Source: Vibrio cincinnatiensis DSM 19608 (GTDB lineage: Bacteria > Pseudomonadota > Gammaproteobacteria > Enterobacterales > Vibrionaceae). Taken from it: 64,000 bases of DNA. Below, piece by piece: positions 45,886-56,142 of the stretch (the stretch's first letter is position 1; every line of letters begins with the position of its first letter). The translations under genes and the position numbers were made by a program. The stretch covers positions 186,001 through 250,000 of the forward strand of contig NZ_FUXB01000002.1 in NCBI RefSeq assembly GCF_900167345.1, written 5' to 3'. Below the pieces are notes generated by a model. The model did not search any database. It worked only from the letters and a program-made list of their open reading frames with translations, and was not told the DNA's origin.

Positions 45886-46809
45886 TTATTTTGCAGCATC
45901 CAATGATGCAAGATCATTCACGGCCGCTGCATCTAAGGTTTTTACAATGCGTTTTGTTAAACCAGTTAAGACTTTACCAGGACCAACTTCAAGCAGCTTA
46001 TCAATTCCAGCATCACTCATTTTCTGTACAGCTTCAGTCCAACGTACTGGGCTATACAATTGGCGAACCAATGCATCTTTAATTTTTGCTGGATCCGTTT
46101 CTGCAATCACATCAACGTTATTGATCACTGGGATATTAGGTGTATTAAATTCAAGGCTAGCTAATGCCAGTGCCAGCTTCTCTGCCGCAGGTTTCATTAA
46201 TGCACAATGAGAAGGTACAGAAACGGGCAGTGGCAGCGCTCGTTTAGCCCCCGCCTCTTTACATAACACACCCGCACGCTCTACCGCTTCTTTTTGACCT
46301 GCAATCACAACTTGACCCGGTGAGTTAAAGTTAACCGGAGAAACCACCTGACCTTGGGCAGCTTGCTGACAAGCATTCGCAATTGCTTCATCGTCTAAGC
46401 CGATAATCGCATACATAGCTCCTGTTCCAGCAGGGACGGCTTCCTGCATCAATTGACCGCGCAATTCAACCAGTTTAATCGCTTGTTGAAAATCAATAAC
46501 GCCCGCGCAAACCAAAGCCGAATATTCACCAAGACTGTGCCCCGCAAGAAATTCTGGTTGCTCCAAATCCAACGACTGCCAAACTCGCCAAATAGCCACA
46601 GAAGCCGCCAATAGCGCCGGTTGAGTGCGAAAAGTTTGGTTGAGATCTTCCACTGGACCATTTTGGACCAGGGCCCACAAATCATATCCGAGTACTTCAG
46701 AAGCTTGGGCAAAGGTTTGTGTAACGACATCATACTGTTGTCCAAGTTCAGCAAGCATACCAACGGCTTGTGAACCTTGGCCGGGAAATACGATAGCAAA
46801 CTTGCTCAT
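45886..46809 (-). CDS. fabD: Malonyl-CoA:ACP transacylase
   Basis: Loads malonate onto ACP. The 307 residues have the nucleophile S92 in AGHSLGEYSALV and the catalytic H201 in SVPSHCALM, with GQGSQ (10-14) forming the oxyanion region; all keep E. coli numbering. It lies between fabH (76-base gap) and fabG. In the fabH-fabD gap an 8-base-pair inverted repeat (46837-46844 with 46852-46859) has no T-run. Confidence 0.97.
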   Translation of the reverse strand: MSKFAIVFPGQGSQAVGMLAELGQQYDVVTQTFAQASEVLGYDLWALVQNGPVEDLNQTFRTQPALLAASVAIWRVWQSLDLEQPEFLAGHSLGEYSALVCAGVIDFQQAIKLVELRGQLMQEAVPAGTGAMYAIIGLDDEAIANACQQAAQGQVVSPVNFNSPGQVVIAGQKEAVERAGVLCKEAGAKRALPLPVSVPSHCALMKPAAEKLALALASLEFNTPNIPVINNVDVIAETDPAKIKDALVRQLYSPVRWTEAVQKMSDAGIDKLLEVGPGKVLTGLTKRIVKTLDAAAVNDLASLDAAK

Positions 46810-46885
46810 ATTTTATTCCTTAACCTTAATAATGAGTAAGGAGTCGTTAAAACTCCTTAAAACCAAATCAATCACTGAGTGAGGC

Positions 46886-47836
46886 TCAAAAACGTACTAA
46901 CGCTGAACCCCAAGTAAAGCCACCACCAAATGCTTCAAGCAATAATAGGTGGCCTCGCTGAATTCGTCCGTCACGAACCGCTTCATCTAACGCGGTTGGA
47001 ACCGTTGCCGCTGAAGTATTACCGTGGCGATCTAAGGTGATGACCACCTGATCAAGAGACATAGACAATTTTTTTGCTGTCGCTGAAATAATGCGATAAT
47101 TGGCTTGATGTGGGACAAGCCAATCCAGCTGCGATTTATGCATGTTATTGGCTGCTAAGGTATCTTTAACCAACTTTGACAGTTGTGTAACCGCGACTTT
47201 GAAGACTTCATTACCCGCCATATACAACCATTTATCGGTATTACCACCACGTTCTGGCACTTCAAGGCTCAATAAATCACCAAATTCTCCATCGGCATTG
47301 ATATGAGTCGATAAAATACCAGGCTCTTCACTGGCTCCAATCACAACCGCCCCAGCAGCATCACCGAATAAAATGATGGTTGAACGATCGGTCGGATCAC
47401 ACGTTTTTGATAATGCATCTGCACCAATCACAAGCACATGCTTGCACATACCCGATTTAATATGTTGATCGGCAACCGATAAACCATACATAAAACCAGA
47501 ACATGCGGCCGCTAAATCGAATGCAGGACAACCTTTAATGCCAAGTTTAGCTTGAACCTGACAAGCAGAAGAAGGAAAGGTATGGCTGCCACTGGTTGTC
47601 GCAACAATAATGAGATCAATCTCATTTTTATCAATTCCCGCCATTTCTATGGCATTTTCGGCGGCATAAAAAGCCATATCTGCCACCGTTTCGTTCTCAG
47701 CAGCAATGCGGCGCTCACGAATACCCGTGCGAGTCACAATCCACTCATCACTGGTTTCTACCATTTTCTCTAGATCTGCGTTAGTACGCACCTGAGCTGG
47801 CAGGTAGCTGCCTGTTCCTAAAATTTTGCTATACAT
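46886..47836 (-). CDS. fabH: 3-Oxoacyl-[ACP] synthase III
   Basis: Initiates fatty-acid synthesis by condensing acetyl-CoA with malonyl-ACP. The 316 residues carry the triad C112 ([12 protein letters not shown]), H243 ([10 protein letters not shown]) and N273 (RHGNTSAA). The C-terminus [13 protein letters not shown] is typical. The gene begins 5 bases after plsX, and its sequence begins [19 protein letters not shown], as in E. coli. Confidence 0.97.
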   Translation of the reverse strand: MYSKILGTGSYLPAQVRTNADLEKMVETSDEWIVTRTGIRERRIAAENETVADMAFYAAENAIEMAGIDKNEIDLIIVATTSGSHTFPSSACQVQAKLGIKGCPAFDLAAACSGFMYGLSVADQHIKSGMCKHVLVIGADALSKTCDPTDRSTIILFGDAAGAVVIGASEEPGILSTHINADGEFGDLLSLEVPERGGNTDKWLYMAGNEVFKVAVTQLSKLVKDTLAANNMHKSQLDWLVPHQANYRIISATAKKLSMSLDQVVITLDRHGNTSAATVPTALDEAVRDGRIQRGHLLLLEAFGGGFTWGSALVRF

Positions 47837-47841
47837 GAAGA

Positions 47842-48867
47842 CTAATAATGCCTCTCGAGTAAAACCGCTTCCAAACGATCGCTGATGCGGCTAGGGACCT
47901 GTCGTTTCACCTCATGAACCGCTTCACCTATCGCGTTGACGACTGCGGATACATCAGCACTTCCGTGACTTTTGATCACGATGCCGCGCAATCCTAACAA
48001 ACTTGCGCCGTTATACTGGTCGGGGTTCAAGGTTTTTAATTCATTAAATAGATCAGAAAATAATTTTCTTGCTATCCAACCCTTTATGGATGAGGCTAAA
48101 AATCGAGCCTTTAGCTTATCAATAAAGAGTTGTGCTGTTCCTTCACACGTTTTTAAGCAGACATTCCCCACAAATCCATCGCATACAACGACATCCGCCG
48201 CATCCATCAATAACTGATTCCCTTCAATATAGCCAATGAAATTCACAGCCTGTGTCTGCTTTAACATTTGTGCGCATTGTTTGACAAGATCATTACCTTT
48301 TATTTCCTCGACTCCGATATTTAAAATGCCAACCCGGGGAGGATGAGGCAAATGCTGCTCAGCTAGGGCTGCCCCCATGACGGCAAATTGAAAGAGAGAA
48401 TCGGCATCACTAGAGACATTAGCCCCAAGATCTAATAACCATGTTTTTTTACCAGAAGCGGTGGGTAAAGCAGAAACAAGCGCTGGTCTATCGATACCCG
48501 GTAAAAGCTTAAGACGAAAACGAGATAACGCCATCAAAGCTCCTGTATTGCCACCACTAACACAAGCATCCGCATGACGTTGAGCCACTAAATCAATCGC
48601 TCGCCCCATCGAACTGTCTTGGTTATTACGTAATGCCAATGAGGGTTTCTCTGAGTTAGAGATAATTCGGTCACTATGCACCACACTCAAACGAGCGTTT
48701 GGTTCGTAACCGAGTAAAGATAAGTGTTGGCTGATCAGCATTCGATCACCAACGAGAATCACTTTTAGCTCTGGGAAATGCGACAGTGCCTGCACGGCGG
48801 CAGGCACTGTAACGCGAGGACCGAAATCCCCGCCCATTGCATCAAGTGCAACGGTTAAATTTTGCAA
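47842..48867 (-). CDS. plsX: Phosphate acyltransferase PlsX
   Basis: Makes acyl-phosphate from acyl-ACP at the start of phospholipid synthesis. The 341 residues begin [21 protein letters not shown] and contain [20 protein letters not shown] and the [17 protein letters not shown] segment, all family hallmarks. The start codon is TTG, with AAGG seven bases upstream that lies next to the rpmF stop. Weak TTG initiation directly behind a highly expressed ribosomal gene would limit PlsX production. It forms part of rpmF-plsX-fabHDG. Confidence 0.95.
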   Translation of the reverse strand: MQNLTVALDAMGGDFGPRVTVPAAVQALSHFPELKVILVGDRMLISQHLSLLGYEPNARLSVVHSDRIISNSEKPSLALRNNQDSSMGRAIDLVAQRHADACVSGGNTGALMALSRFRLKLLPGIDRPALVSALPTASGKKTWLLDLGANVSSDADSLFQFAVMGAALAEQHLPHPPRVGILNIGVEEIKGNDLVKQCAQMLKQTQAVNFIGYIEGNQLLMDAADVVVCDGFVGNVCLKTCEGTAQLFIDKLKARFLASSIKGWIARKLFSDLFNELKTLNPDQYNGASLLGLRGIVIKSHGSADVSAVVNAIGEAVHEVKRQVPSRISDRLEAVLLERHY

Positions 48868-48876
48868 AGGTCAACC

Positions 48877-49047
48877 TTACTTGTTGATAACCTTTTTGCC
48901 ACGGTAGTAACCGTCAGCAGTCACATTGTGACGTAGGTGAGTTTCACCTGAAGTCGCGTCTACAGAAAGAGCAGCTGTAGTTAGCGCATCATGTGAACGA
49001 CGCATGCCACGCTTAGAACGTGTTTTACGGTTTTGTTGTACGGCCAT
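48877..49047 (-). CDS. rpmF: 50S ribosomal protein L32
   Basis: A 56-residue ribosomal protein, [20 protein letters not shown], followed by [20 protein letters not shown] and ending [11 protein letters not shown]. The cysteine zinc knuckle of some L32 proteins is absent, as in E. coli. Position between yceD (31 bases upstream) and plsX is conserved and couples ribosome and lipid synthesis. It is short enough to be missed by ORF length filters. Confidence 0.97.
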   Translation of the reverse strand: MAVQQNRKTRSKRGMRRSHDALTTAALSVDATSGETHLRHNVTADGYYRGKKVINK

Positions 49048-49078
49048 GGACCCTACTCCTATGTTAATGCTTAAAGAT

Positions 49079-49603
49079 TTACTTCTTTAAACTTTTTAAA
49101 ACATCGAATGGATTCGGCTTGTCTTCCAACACTTCTTCTGGAAGTTCACCAAACACCAAATTGTCTGAATTAACGCGACAATCCGCTTCATCATGCATCG
49201 CAACTTGGGGTAAGTTTAAGATGAACTCGTCTTCAACTAACTGAATGAGGTCTACCTCACCGTACTCATTAAGATCTACCAAATCGTATTCGTCCGGGGC
49301 ATCTTGTTCACTTTTCTCACTATAATAGGGAGTATAAGTAAACTCGACTTCGCACTCATGTGCGAATAACTCATTACAGCGTTGACACTCTAAATCAACT
49401 TCGATGTTAGCTTTACCAGAGATAACAACCAGTTGCTGTTCATCCATCCCAAATGACAATGAGATGTGAGCGTCGCGTTTTACGCCTGCGACTGACTCTT
49501 CTAAGCGCTTTAAAAGACTCTGTTGGATGATACCATCGTAATCAAGTCGTTTTTGAGCGGCTTTAGCCGGGTCAACCGTTCGCGGTATTTTTACCTTTTG
49601 CAT
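49079..49603 (-). CDS. yceD: DUF177 protein YceD (23S rRNA accumulation protein)
   Basis: A 174-residue acidic protein of the DUF177 family, which in E. coli and plants promotes 23S rRNA accumulation. The conserved ECQRC-type cysteine pair is C88/C91-like in [21 protein letters not shown], and [26 protein letters not shown] is the signature second half. The end [11 protein letters not shown] is typical. It is the first gene of the rpmF-plsX-fab transcript and divergent from yceF across 212 bases. Confidence 0.93.
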   Translation of the reverse strand: MQKVKIPRTVDPAKAAQKRLDYDGIIQQSLLKRLEESVAGVKRDAHISLSFGMDEQQLVVISGKANIEVDLECQRCNELFAHECEVEFTYTPYYSEKSEQDAPDEYDLVDLNEYGEVDLIQLVEDEFILNLPQVAMHDEADCRVNSDNLVFGELPEEVLEDKPNPFDVLKSLKK

Positions 49604-49815
49604 AGGGCGCGAATATTATCTTCCAAAATAGTTTTAGTCAAAGGAAAAGGCAAAAAAGTTGCTTTTCCCACTCTTATTTATCGTTATTGTACGGCAATGC
49701 AATACCTTAATGGGTAGGACTCACCGCCTCACTCTTGAAACAAGTGTGCTCTGCTTGAGATAGTACGAGAAAATCCGATATGCTACCCACAAAGCCGCGA
49801 CAATTGTAAATTAAA

Positions 49816-50397
49816 ATGCAGAATTACCAACTAGTTTTAGCGTCAACCTCACCGTATCGTCAGCAATTGCTGGAAAAACTCGCTATCCCGTTTATCACCA
49901 CACAACCCAATTGTGATGAAACCCCATTGAACAATGAGGAGCCAGAACAATTAGTTACTCGCTTAGCGACTAATAAAGCTCTCTCCTGTTCGCTTGACAA
50001 ACCCAGCTTGGTGATAGGATCCGATCAAGTTTGCGTTATTGATGGAAAAATCGTGGGAAAACCCCACCATCGAGAACAGGCCATTGAGCAATTACTCAAC
50101 CAGAGTGGACGAGCCATCACTTTTTATACTGGGCTTGCGCTATACAACTCACTCACCCGAAATACTCAGGTTATCGTCGACACCTATACTGTTCATTTTC
50201 GTAGGCTAACCCATGAAGTAGCTGCACGTTATGTCGATAAAGAGCAACCCTTTTACTGCGCTGGGAGTTTTAAATGTGAAGGGCTCGGTATCGCCCTCTT
50301 TGAACGACTAGAAGGGGATGACCCCAATACTTTAATCGGTTTACCCTTAATAAAATTGGTCACATTACTCGAAAACGAAGGTGTATCTGTTCTATAG
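49816..50397 (+). CDS. yceF: Maf-like nucleotide pyrophosphatase YceF (7-methyl-GTP type)
   Basis: House-cleaning enzyme that hydrolyses modified NTPs such as m7GTP. The 193 residues show the Maf start YQLVLASTSPYRQQLLEKL, then CDETPLNNEEP, GSDQVCVIDGKIVGKP (general-base D) and AGSFKCEGLGIALFERLEGDDPNTLIGLPL. SFKCEG marks the YceF branch rather than YhdE. It lies between yceD (divergent) and rluC (convergent, 15 bases apart), as in E. coli. Confidence 0.95.
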   Translation: MQNYQLVLASTSPYRQQLLEKLAIPFITTQPNCDETPLNNEEPEQLVTRLATNKALSCSLDKPSLVIGSDQVCVIDGKIVGKPHHREQAIEQLLNQSGRAITFYTGLALYNSLTRNTQVIVDTYTVHFRRLTHEVAARYVDKEQPFYCAGSFKCEGLGIALFERLEGDDPNTLIGLPLIKLVTLLENEGVSVL

Positions 50398-50412
50398 CAC
50401 AAAAATGCACCA

Positions 50413-51363
50413 TTAGTTCGACTGACGCATTTTCTCCAATGCTTGTAACAAACGTTTCTCCAATGGTGCGTTAATCTCCATTTTTTCACCCGTAGCCGGG
50501 TGCAGAAATATAATGTTTGCCGCATGTAAAAACAGCCGATCAATGCCAAATTGAGCGGTATAAGCATCAAAGCGTCGATCACCATAACGATCATCCCACG
50601 CAATAGGGTGGCCAACATATTGAGTATGAACGCGAATCTGATGCGTTCGGCCAGTAATGGGGCTGGCTTGAATTAAGGTTGCTTGCGGAAACGCCTCAAT
50701 CACTTTAAACCTTGTTTCTGAAGGTTTTCCGGCTGGATTAACCCGCACAATGCTGTTGACTTCATTTTTTAATAATGGTGCATTCACAACTTTGCATTGT
50801 GTCTTCCACTGCCCCATCACTAAAGCAAAGTAATACTTTTGGACAGTTTTCTCTCGAAACTGACTCTGTAACTGACGCAAAGCCGAACGTTTCTTGGCTA
50901 CCAGCAAAATTCCCGAAGTATCTCTATCAATACGATGAACTAATTCCAAAAATCTAGCCTGTGGGCGTAACGCTCTCAATGCTTCAATGGCACCAAATTT
51001 TAAACCACTGCCGCCATGCACCGCGGTTCCCGAAGGCTTATTTAAAACCAGTAAATGTTCATCTTCATACAAAATACAAGTTTCCAATTCTGCCACGCGG
51101 TTTAACTTAGTGCTAGGTACTGGGTTTGCTTGTTCTTTGATCTCCATCGTTACAGGAGGAATACGAACTACATCCCCCGCCGTCAGTTTATATTCAGCTT
51201 TGATGCGCTTTTTGTTTACTCGCACCTCACCTTTGCGCAATAATCGATATATTACACTTTTGGGTATATTTTTTAATTGGTTACGCAAGAAATTATCGAT
51301 GCGCTGACCAGCCATATCATCGTTTATATCGACAAATTGGACTTCAGTTCTGATTTCGTTCAT
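50413..51363 (-). CDS. rluC: 23S rRNA pseudouridine synthase RluC (U955/2504/2580)
   Basis: Converts three uridines near the peptidyl-transferase centre to pseudouridine. It has an N-terminal S4 domain (DDMAGQRIDNFLRNQLKNIPKSVIYRLLRKGEVRVN) and the RluA-type catalytic domain with the aspartate in ELVHRIDRDTSGILLVAKK and GRTHQIRVHTQYVGHPIAWDDRYGD. ATG 51363 gives an N-terminus of the same length as E. coli RluC (319 residues there, 316 here); ATG 51372 is three codons longer. Neither has a good ribosome site. It is divergent from rne. Confidence 0.95.
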   Translation of the reverse strand: MNEIRTEVQFVDINDDMAGQRIDNFLRNQLKNIPKSVIYRLLRKGEVRVNKKRIKAEYKLTAGDVVRIPPVTMEIKEQANPVPSTKLNRVAELETCILYEDEHLLVLNKPSGTAVHGGSGLKFGAIEALRALRPQARFLELVHRIDRDTSGILLVAKKRSALRQLQSQFREKTVQKYYFALVMGQWKTQCKVVNAPLLKNEVNSIVRVNPAGKPSETRFKVIEAFPQATLIQASPITGRTHQIRVHTQYVGHPIAWDDRYGDRRFDAYTAQFGIDRLFLHAANIIFLHPATGEKMEINAPLEKRLLQALEKMRQSN

Positions 51364-51599
51364 GGGACGCATTTTAGCGGTAATTTGCGGAAAATCACGC
51401 TTTTCTTAACTCACTAAAATAACTTTGTTACCGTAAATTTAAAGTTAATTTGTCGAAAATAGCATCAAATATCAATAATACGCTGTCAATGCTGCATTAT
51501 TTTACTGATAATCTTGCAGTTTCATTCCGGCTTTCTGACTCTTATACTGATGAAACTGTGACATTTTTGTACAGAATATTAAAAATTTAAGCGCTTTCT

Positions 51600-51979
51600 A
51601 ATAATGCTGATTGCTGAGTTTACCAGTCACTGCTATAGTTCATTGCTGCAACGAACCAAAAGTTTGAGCGTAATGTTCTCGCTTTTTGTTTGCAGCAAAT
51701 ATAGTGAGTAGTCCCGCTAAACATCAATGTGCAGCACACGGCGTAAGACACCATTGATCAAAGCTTTCTTGTTGCCCTACTCCTCGTCTTTTCATGTTGA
51801 GTACTCTCCGCCAATATGCGGATCACAGGCAAACTGTGTGCTTGTGATGACTGAAGTGCCCTCAGAGCATCCCCTCCAGCCGGGAGGCTGTAACCAATAG
51901 CCATGGGATCTGGCACCGTGAAAACGAAAAAAGCAGCAAGAATAATAATCAAAATGAAGAAAATACAACGAGATTTTAA
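51600..51979 (+). promoter_or_regulatory. Structured 5' leader of rne (rne5-like autoregulatory element)
   Basis: The 616 bases between rluC and rne contain a run of hairpins: 51723-51729/51752-51758, TCCGC/GCGGA (51807-51811/51818-51822), ATCACA/TGTGAT (51822-51827/51843-51848) and CCCTCC/GGGAGG (51872-51877/51882-51887). The last stretch before the ATG is A-rich and single-stranded. E. coli rne has a leader of about 360 nt in which such hairpins let RNase E cleave its own message. The likely promoter lies left of 51600. No terminator or ORF is credible here. Confidence 0.6.
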
Positions 51980-54900
51980 ATGAAAAGAATGTTAATTAAC
52001 GCAACTCAAAAAGAAGAGTTGCGTGTCGCCTTGGTTGATGGCCAGCGACTGTTTGATCTAGATATCGAAAGTCCTGGACATGAATCAAAGAAAGCAAATA
52101 TCTACAAAGGACGCATTACCCGCATTGAACCCAGTCTAGAAGCCGCATTTGTTGACTACGGCGCGGAAAGACACGGATTCCTCCCTCTCAAAGAAATTGC
52201 CCGCGAATATTTTCCAGAAGGTTATAGCTATCAAGGCCGTCCTAGCATTAAAGAGGTGCTAAAAGAAGGTCAAGAAGTGATTGTCCAAGTGGAAAAAGAA
52301 GAGCGCGGCAGCAAAGGAGCTGCATTAACGACCTTTATTTCTCTTGCTGGTAGCTACTTAGTTCTAATGCCAAATAACCCTCGTGCCGGCGGAATTTCTC
52401 GTCGTATCGAAGGGGATGAACGCACGGAACTTAAAGCCGCCTTAAGTACACTTGTCTTACCACAAGGCATGGGCTTAATTGTCCGTACTGCAGGGGTTGG
52501 CAAAAGTGCCGAAGAGTTAGAATGGGATTTAAACGTTCTGTTAAACCACTGGAGTGCGATTAAGCAAGCTTCTGAGTCTAACCCAGCCCCTTTCCTTATT
52601 CACCAGGAAAGTAACGTTATTGTTCGCGCTATTCGTGACTATTTACGCCGTGATATTGGTGAAATTCTTATCGACAGCAACACCATCTATGAACGGGCAT
52701 TAGAACATATTCGTTTGGTTCGTCCAGATTTCGTCAATCGGGTGAAAAAATACGAAGGGGAGGTGCCACTTTTCAGCCACTTCCAAATTGAAAGCCAAAT
52801 CGAATCAGCGTTTCAACGTGAAGTTCGCTTACCTTCTGGTGGCTCTATTGTTATTGACCCAACAGAAGCGCTAACCTCGATTGATATCAACTCCGCCCGA
52901 GCAACCAAAGGCGGTGATATCGAAGAAACCGCGCTCAACACAAACCTTGAAGCCGCAGATGAAATTGCTCGCCAATTACGCCTGCGTGACCTAGGTGGCT
53001 TAGTGGTCATTGACTTTATCGACATGACCCCAGTACGCCATCAACGTGAAGTCGAGAATCGACTACGTGAGGCAGTGCGTCTTGATCGTGCGCGAGTGCA
53101 AATTGGCCGCATTTCTCGCTTTGGTCTATTGGAAATGTCTCGTCAGCGTCTGAGCCCATCATTAGCAGAAGCCAGCCACCATATTTGCCCTCGCTGTTCA
53201 GGGACAGGAGTCATTCGTGATAATGAATCACTGGCTCTATCTGTCTTGCGCTTAATTGAAGAAGAAGCCTTAAAAGATAATACCTCTCAAGTTCTCACCA
53301 TTGTACCGGTGTCCATTGCCTCTTACCTTCTTAATGAGAAACGTCGTTCCGTCAACCATATTGAACGTAATCAAGAAGTAAGAATCACGATCGTTCCAAA
53401 CTCTGATATGGAGACACCTCACTTTGAGGTCATCCGTGTCCGTGAAGGTGAAGAACAAGAAATGCTTTCTTACTTGGTTCCGAAAAAACTTGAACAGTTG
53501 AAAGAAGCCGAAGGCAAAGAGCCGGTTGATGTGGATGTTAAACCCAAACGTCTTGAGGAACCTGTATTGAAAGGGTTCGCGGCTCCTGCACAAACAGCAC
53601 CAGCGCCGAAACCTAAAGCCGAACAGCCGACGATAACCGAGTCTGAACCATCAACTAAACCAGGATTGATGAACCGTCTCTTTGGCGCATTGTCCGGGCT
53701 ATTTACTCGCCCTAGTGAAGAAACGAAACAAGACGAAGTTGCTCAGCCTGAACAAAATCGAGCTTCTCAACCACCTCGTCGAGAGCGCAACGATCGTCGT
53801 CGTAACAATCCTCGTGACAAAAACAATCGACGCAAGACGAATAACGAAGAAATCAATCCAACCAACAAAGCAGACAAAGATAGTGCGCCTCGCAAACAGC
53901 AGCAAGAACGTAAGCCAAAGCAAGAGCGCAGTGAGCAACCACGTCGTAATAAGCGTGATAACGCACAGTCTGCCAAGTTGCAAGAGCAAGGTCGCCAATT
54001 GGCTGAAGAAGCATTAAAAGATGCCGCAACTCAGCCAGAGATCTCTGTTGATGTTGAAGTAAAAGAGCCAAAACCTGCGGCTCTCAAAGAGCGCCGTCAA
54101 CGCCGTAAGCTAGAAAAATCGATTAGAGTTGTGAAAGATCAACCCGTATCGACCGCAGATGCAGATAGCGATGTGGCTACGACCACTATCCATTCTCCGA
54201 TGGTAGAGCCTGTTGAACAAGATCCAGCAATTGATACACTGGCTTCGGAAATTCTACCAACAGAGAATGGGAATGGTGAGAAAGAAGAGCAGAAGCAACG
54301 TCGTAACCGTCGTTCTCCTCGTCATCTTCGTGCCAGTGGTCAACGTCGCCGCCGTGGTCGTGATCGCCGCCCTAACCCATTCCGCTTACGTAAAGGTGGT
54401 GTTGCTTCACCTGAAATGGCCATGGGTAAAGTGATGCCACGTTATGATCTGGCTAAGCCTAATCGTGAACAAGACAAAGCTTCTCTCTTAGTAACAGAGG
54501 TCGCGCCTCAAAACCTAGTAGAAGAAACAACTATACTAGGTGGCTTCGCTTGTCCAGAGATGGCCATGGGCAAAGTTATCTTGCGTCGTGAATCAACCAG
54601 TACCGAATTGTCGGAGAGCCAAGAGGCACAACCCACATCATTGCTAGCAAACGATATTCAACCACAAGTAGAACCTATCGTTGTGGACAGTGAAACGGCT
54701 GAAACTATCGATGCACTCGCAACGGATAACCGTGTTGAGTCGGTAGCTCCAGCAGTATCTGTTGCAGAAACGCAGACCGTCATCGTGGCTGAAGACGTTG
54801 AAGAAGCGCCAGAAACGGATTTGCTTCCAGAAGAAGCACCTATCGTCATCAATGAGCCTAAGGTTGCTAAAACGGTTAAACGCAAAGCAGGTCATGCATT

Positions 54901-55057
54901 TGCGCCGATGGCGAAAGCGCCGGGAACTCAAGATCTCAAAGAGATTTCCGTTATCGCAGCGCCATTACGTAATGAACGTTACCAGCCTAAAGGGGCCGGT
55001 AGTCAGGCAGCAAAAAACCAAGCAAGCGCTGAGATGGCAAAGCCTCAAGCTTTCTAA
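51980..55057 (+). CDS. rne: Ribonuclease E
   Basis: Essential endonuclease and degradosome scaffold of 1025 residues. The catalytic half has the S1 domain (about 35-120), the DNase-I-like region with the Mg-binding aspartates in [12 protein letters not shown] and [11 protein letters not shown], and the zinc-link CPRC (403-406) that joins protomers. Around residue 560 ([14 protein letters not shown]) is an amphipathic helix like E. coli segment A. The scaffold half has two arginine-rich RNA-binding tracts; the second, [20 protein letters not shown], equals AR2. Two enolase-site-like segments follow (residues 806-821 and 854-869). A PNPase-site-like [13 protein letters not shown] occurs near the C-terminus. 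Confidence 0.97.
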   Translation: MKRMLINATQKEELRVALVDGQRLFDLDIESPGHESKKANIYKGRITRIEPSLEAAFVDYGAERHGFLPLKEIAREYFPEGYSYQGRPSIKEVLKEGQEVIVQVEKEERGSKGAALTTFISLAGSYLVLMPNNPRAGGISRRIEGDERTELKAALSTLVLPQGMGLIVRTAGVGKSAEELEWDLNVLLNHWSAIKQASESNPAPFLIHQESNVIVRAIRDYLRRDIGEILIDSNTIYERALEHIRLVRPDFVNRVKKYEGEVPLFSHFQIESQIESAFQREVRLPSGGSIVIDPTEALTSIDINSARATKGGDIEETALNTNLEAADEIARQLRLRDLGGLVVIDFIDMTPVRHQREVENRLREAVRLDRARVQIGRISRFGLLEMSRQRLSPSLAEASHHICPRCSGTGVIRDNESLALSVLRLIEEEALKDNTSQVLTIVPVSIASYLLNEKRRSVNHIERNQEVRITIVPNSDMETPHFEVIRVREGEEQEMLSYLVPKKLEQLKEAEGKEPVDVDVKPKRLEEPVLKGFAAPAQTAPAPKPKAEQPTITESEPSTKPGLMNRLFGALSGLFTRPSEETKQDEVAQPEQNRASQPPRRERNDRRRNNPRDKNNRRKTNNEEINPTNKADKDSAPRKQQQERKPKQERSEQPRRNKRDNAQSAKLQEQGRQLAEEALKDAATQPEISVDVEVKEPKPAALKERRQRRKLEKSIRVVKDQPVSTADADSDVATTTIHSPMVEPVEQDPAIDTLASEILPTENGNGEKEEQKQRRNRRSPRHLRASGQRRRRGRDRRPNPFRLRKGGVASPEMAMGKVMPRYDLAKPNREQDKASLLVTEVAPQNLVEETTILGGFACPEMAMGKVILRRESTSTELSESQEAQPTSLLANDIQPQVEPIVVDSETAETIDALATDNRVESVAPAVSVAETQTVIVAEDVEEAPETDLLPEEAPIVINEPKVAKTVKRKAGHAFAPMAKAPGTQDLKEISVIAAPLRNERYQPKGAGSQAAKNQASAEMAKPQAF
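54395..54586 (+). repeat. Tandem pair of enolase-recognition-like motifs inside rne
   Basis: The codons for [16 protein letters not shown] (54395-54442) and [16 protein letters not shown] (54539-54586) form a 144-base-spaced near repeat. E. coli RNase E has one such segment, ACASPELASGKVWIRYP, directly after AR2, where enolase binds. The first copy here also follows AR2 directly. Confidence 0.75.
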
Positions 55058-55075
55058 GATAAAATAAAACCGCTC

Positions 55076-55104
55076 AAGGCTGCCTCAATAGGCAGCCTTT
55101 TTTT
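55076..55104 (+). terminator. Terminator of rne
   Basis: A 9-base-pair perfect stem (55076-55084 with 55091-55099), loop of 6, followed by a T-run to 55104. It starts 19 bases after the rne stop. Confidence 0.93.
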
Positions 55105-55193
55105 ATAGTATTCAATAAACAGAAATAACAGGCTTAACCAAACAGATTTGGTAGAATGCCCACTCTTTACCTTCACTTGGACTTCATCGGCTC

Positions 55194-56072
55194 ATGACAT
55201 GGATTTTTCTTACTCTTTTTGCGGCTTTCATGCAATCTTGGCGTAATGCACTACAGAGTCGGTTATCCGAAGAAATAAAAACAGCAGGAGTCACTTTGGC
55301 TCGTTTTCTCTGGGCAGGTCCATTAGCCGCTGTCTATCTACTTAGTTTATATTTGATTGCTCCCACAGAAGGCCCAACCTTTACTATTACCTTTATCAGC
55401 TTGGTGAGCTCAGCAGCCGTCATGCAGATCCTTGCTACCGCTTTGATGGTAAAACTATTCAAATACAATAACTATGCAGTGGGGGCAGGCTTAGCCAAAA
55501 GTGAAGCCTTGGTTGCGGCTATTTTAGGCATGCTCTTTTTTGGTACTCAGTTGAGTTTATTCGGTTGGCTTGGCGTATTTCTAGGAGGAATAGGCGTCTT
55601 TCTGATGAGTACACGCGGCCACTTACGTCAGTTATCGTTAACAACCGTAATTTTGGGGATCAGTAGTGGTAGCGCCTTTGCCTTAACGTCATTGTGGGTT
55701 CGAGAAGCGAGTTTATCGCTCGGGCTCCCCTTCCCTTATAGTGCTGCTTGGGTATTGTTGTTTGTTATCAGCTTACAGACCCTTTTACTACTCGGCTATC
55801 TTGTTATGGTTGATAAAGATACCCTGATCCAATTATTCCATAAACCTAAGATAACCTTATTAACAAGCACCAGTAGTTGTATGGGCTCTATTGGTTGGTT
55901 TAGTGCGATGTCTTTGCAAGCCGTTCCTTATGTAAAAACATTAGGCCAAGTGGAAATCTTTTTTACCTTATTAATCTCCATTTTCTGGCTAAAACAAAAG
56001 GTTCGAATCAAAGATGGGATCGGTTTAGTATTCGTCGCGTTAGCCGCTATTATGGTGATGTGGACAGAATAA
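55194..56072 (+). CDS. DMT-superfamily (EamA) transporter
   Basis: A 292-residue membrane protein with about ten spans in two homologous halves. The first half contains RNALQSRLSEEIKTAGVTLARFLWAGP and the second a GAGLAKSEALVAAILGMLFFGTQLSLFGWLG segment and a C-terminal VKTLGQVEIFFTLLISIFWLKQKV, the EamA pattern. DMT exporters move metabolites such as amino acids or nucleotide sugars; the substrate cannot be read. It has its own promoter after the rne terminator. A short perfect inverted repeat (56069-56088) overlaps its stop codon. Confidence 0.88.
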   Translation: MTWIFLTLFAAFMQSWRNALQSRLSEEIKTAGVTLARFLWAGPLAAVYLLSLYLIAPTEGPTFTITFISLVSSAAVMQILATALMVKLFKYNNYAVGAGLAKSEALVAAILGMLFFGTQLSLFGWLGVFLGGIGVFLMSTRGHLRQLSLTTVILGISSGSAFALTSLWVREASLSLGLPFPYSAAWVLLFVISLQTLLLLGYLVMVDKDTLIQLFHKPKITLLTSTSSCMGSIGWFSAMSLQAVPYVKTLGQVEIFFTLLISIFWLKQKVRIKDGIGLVFVALAAIMVMWTE

Positions 56073-56142
56073 TGCCGACCGGCATTATTCACCATCCATT
56101 TAAACAGTGCTATTTGAAGAGATGAATCGCTTTCTCTTTATT

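Noticed and set aside
53699..53998. Long antisense frames inside rne
   Set aside because: They mirror the arginine/glutamine-rich low-complexity coding sequence of the RNase E scaffold.
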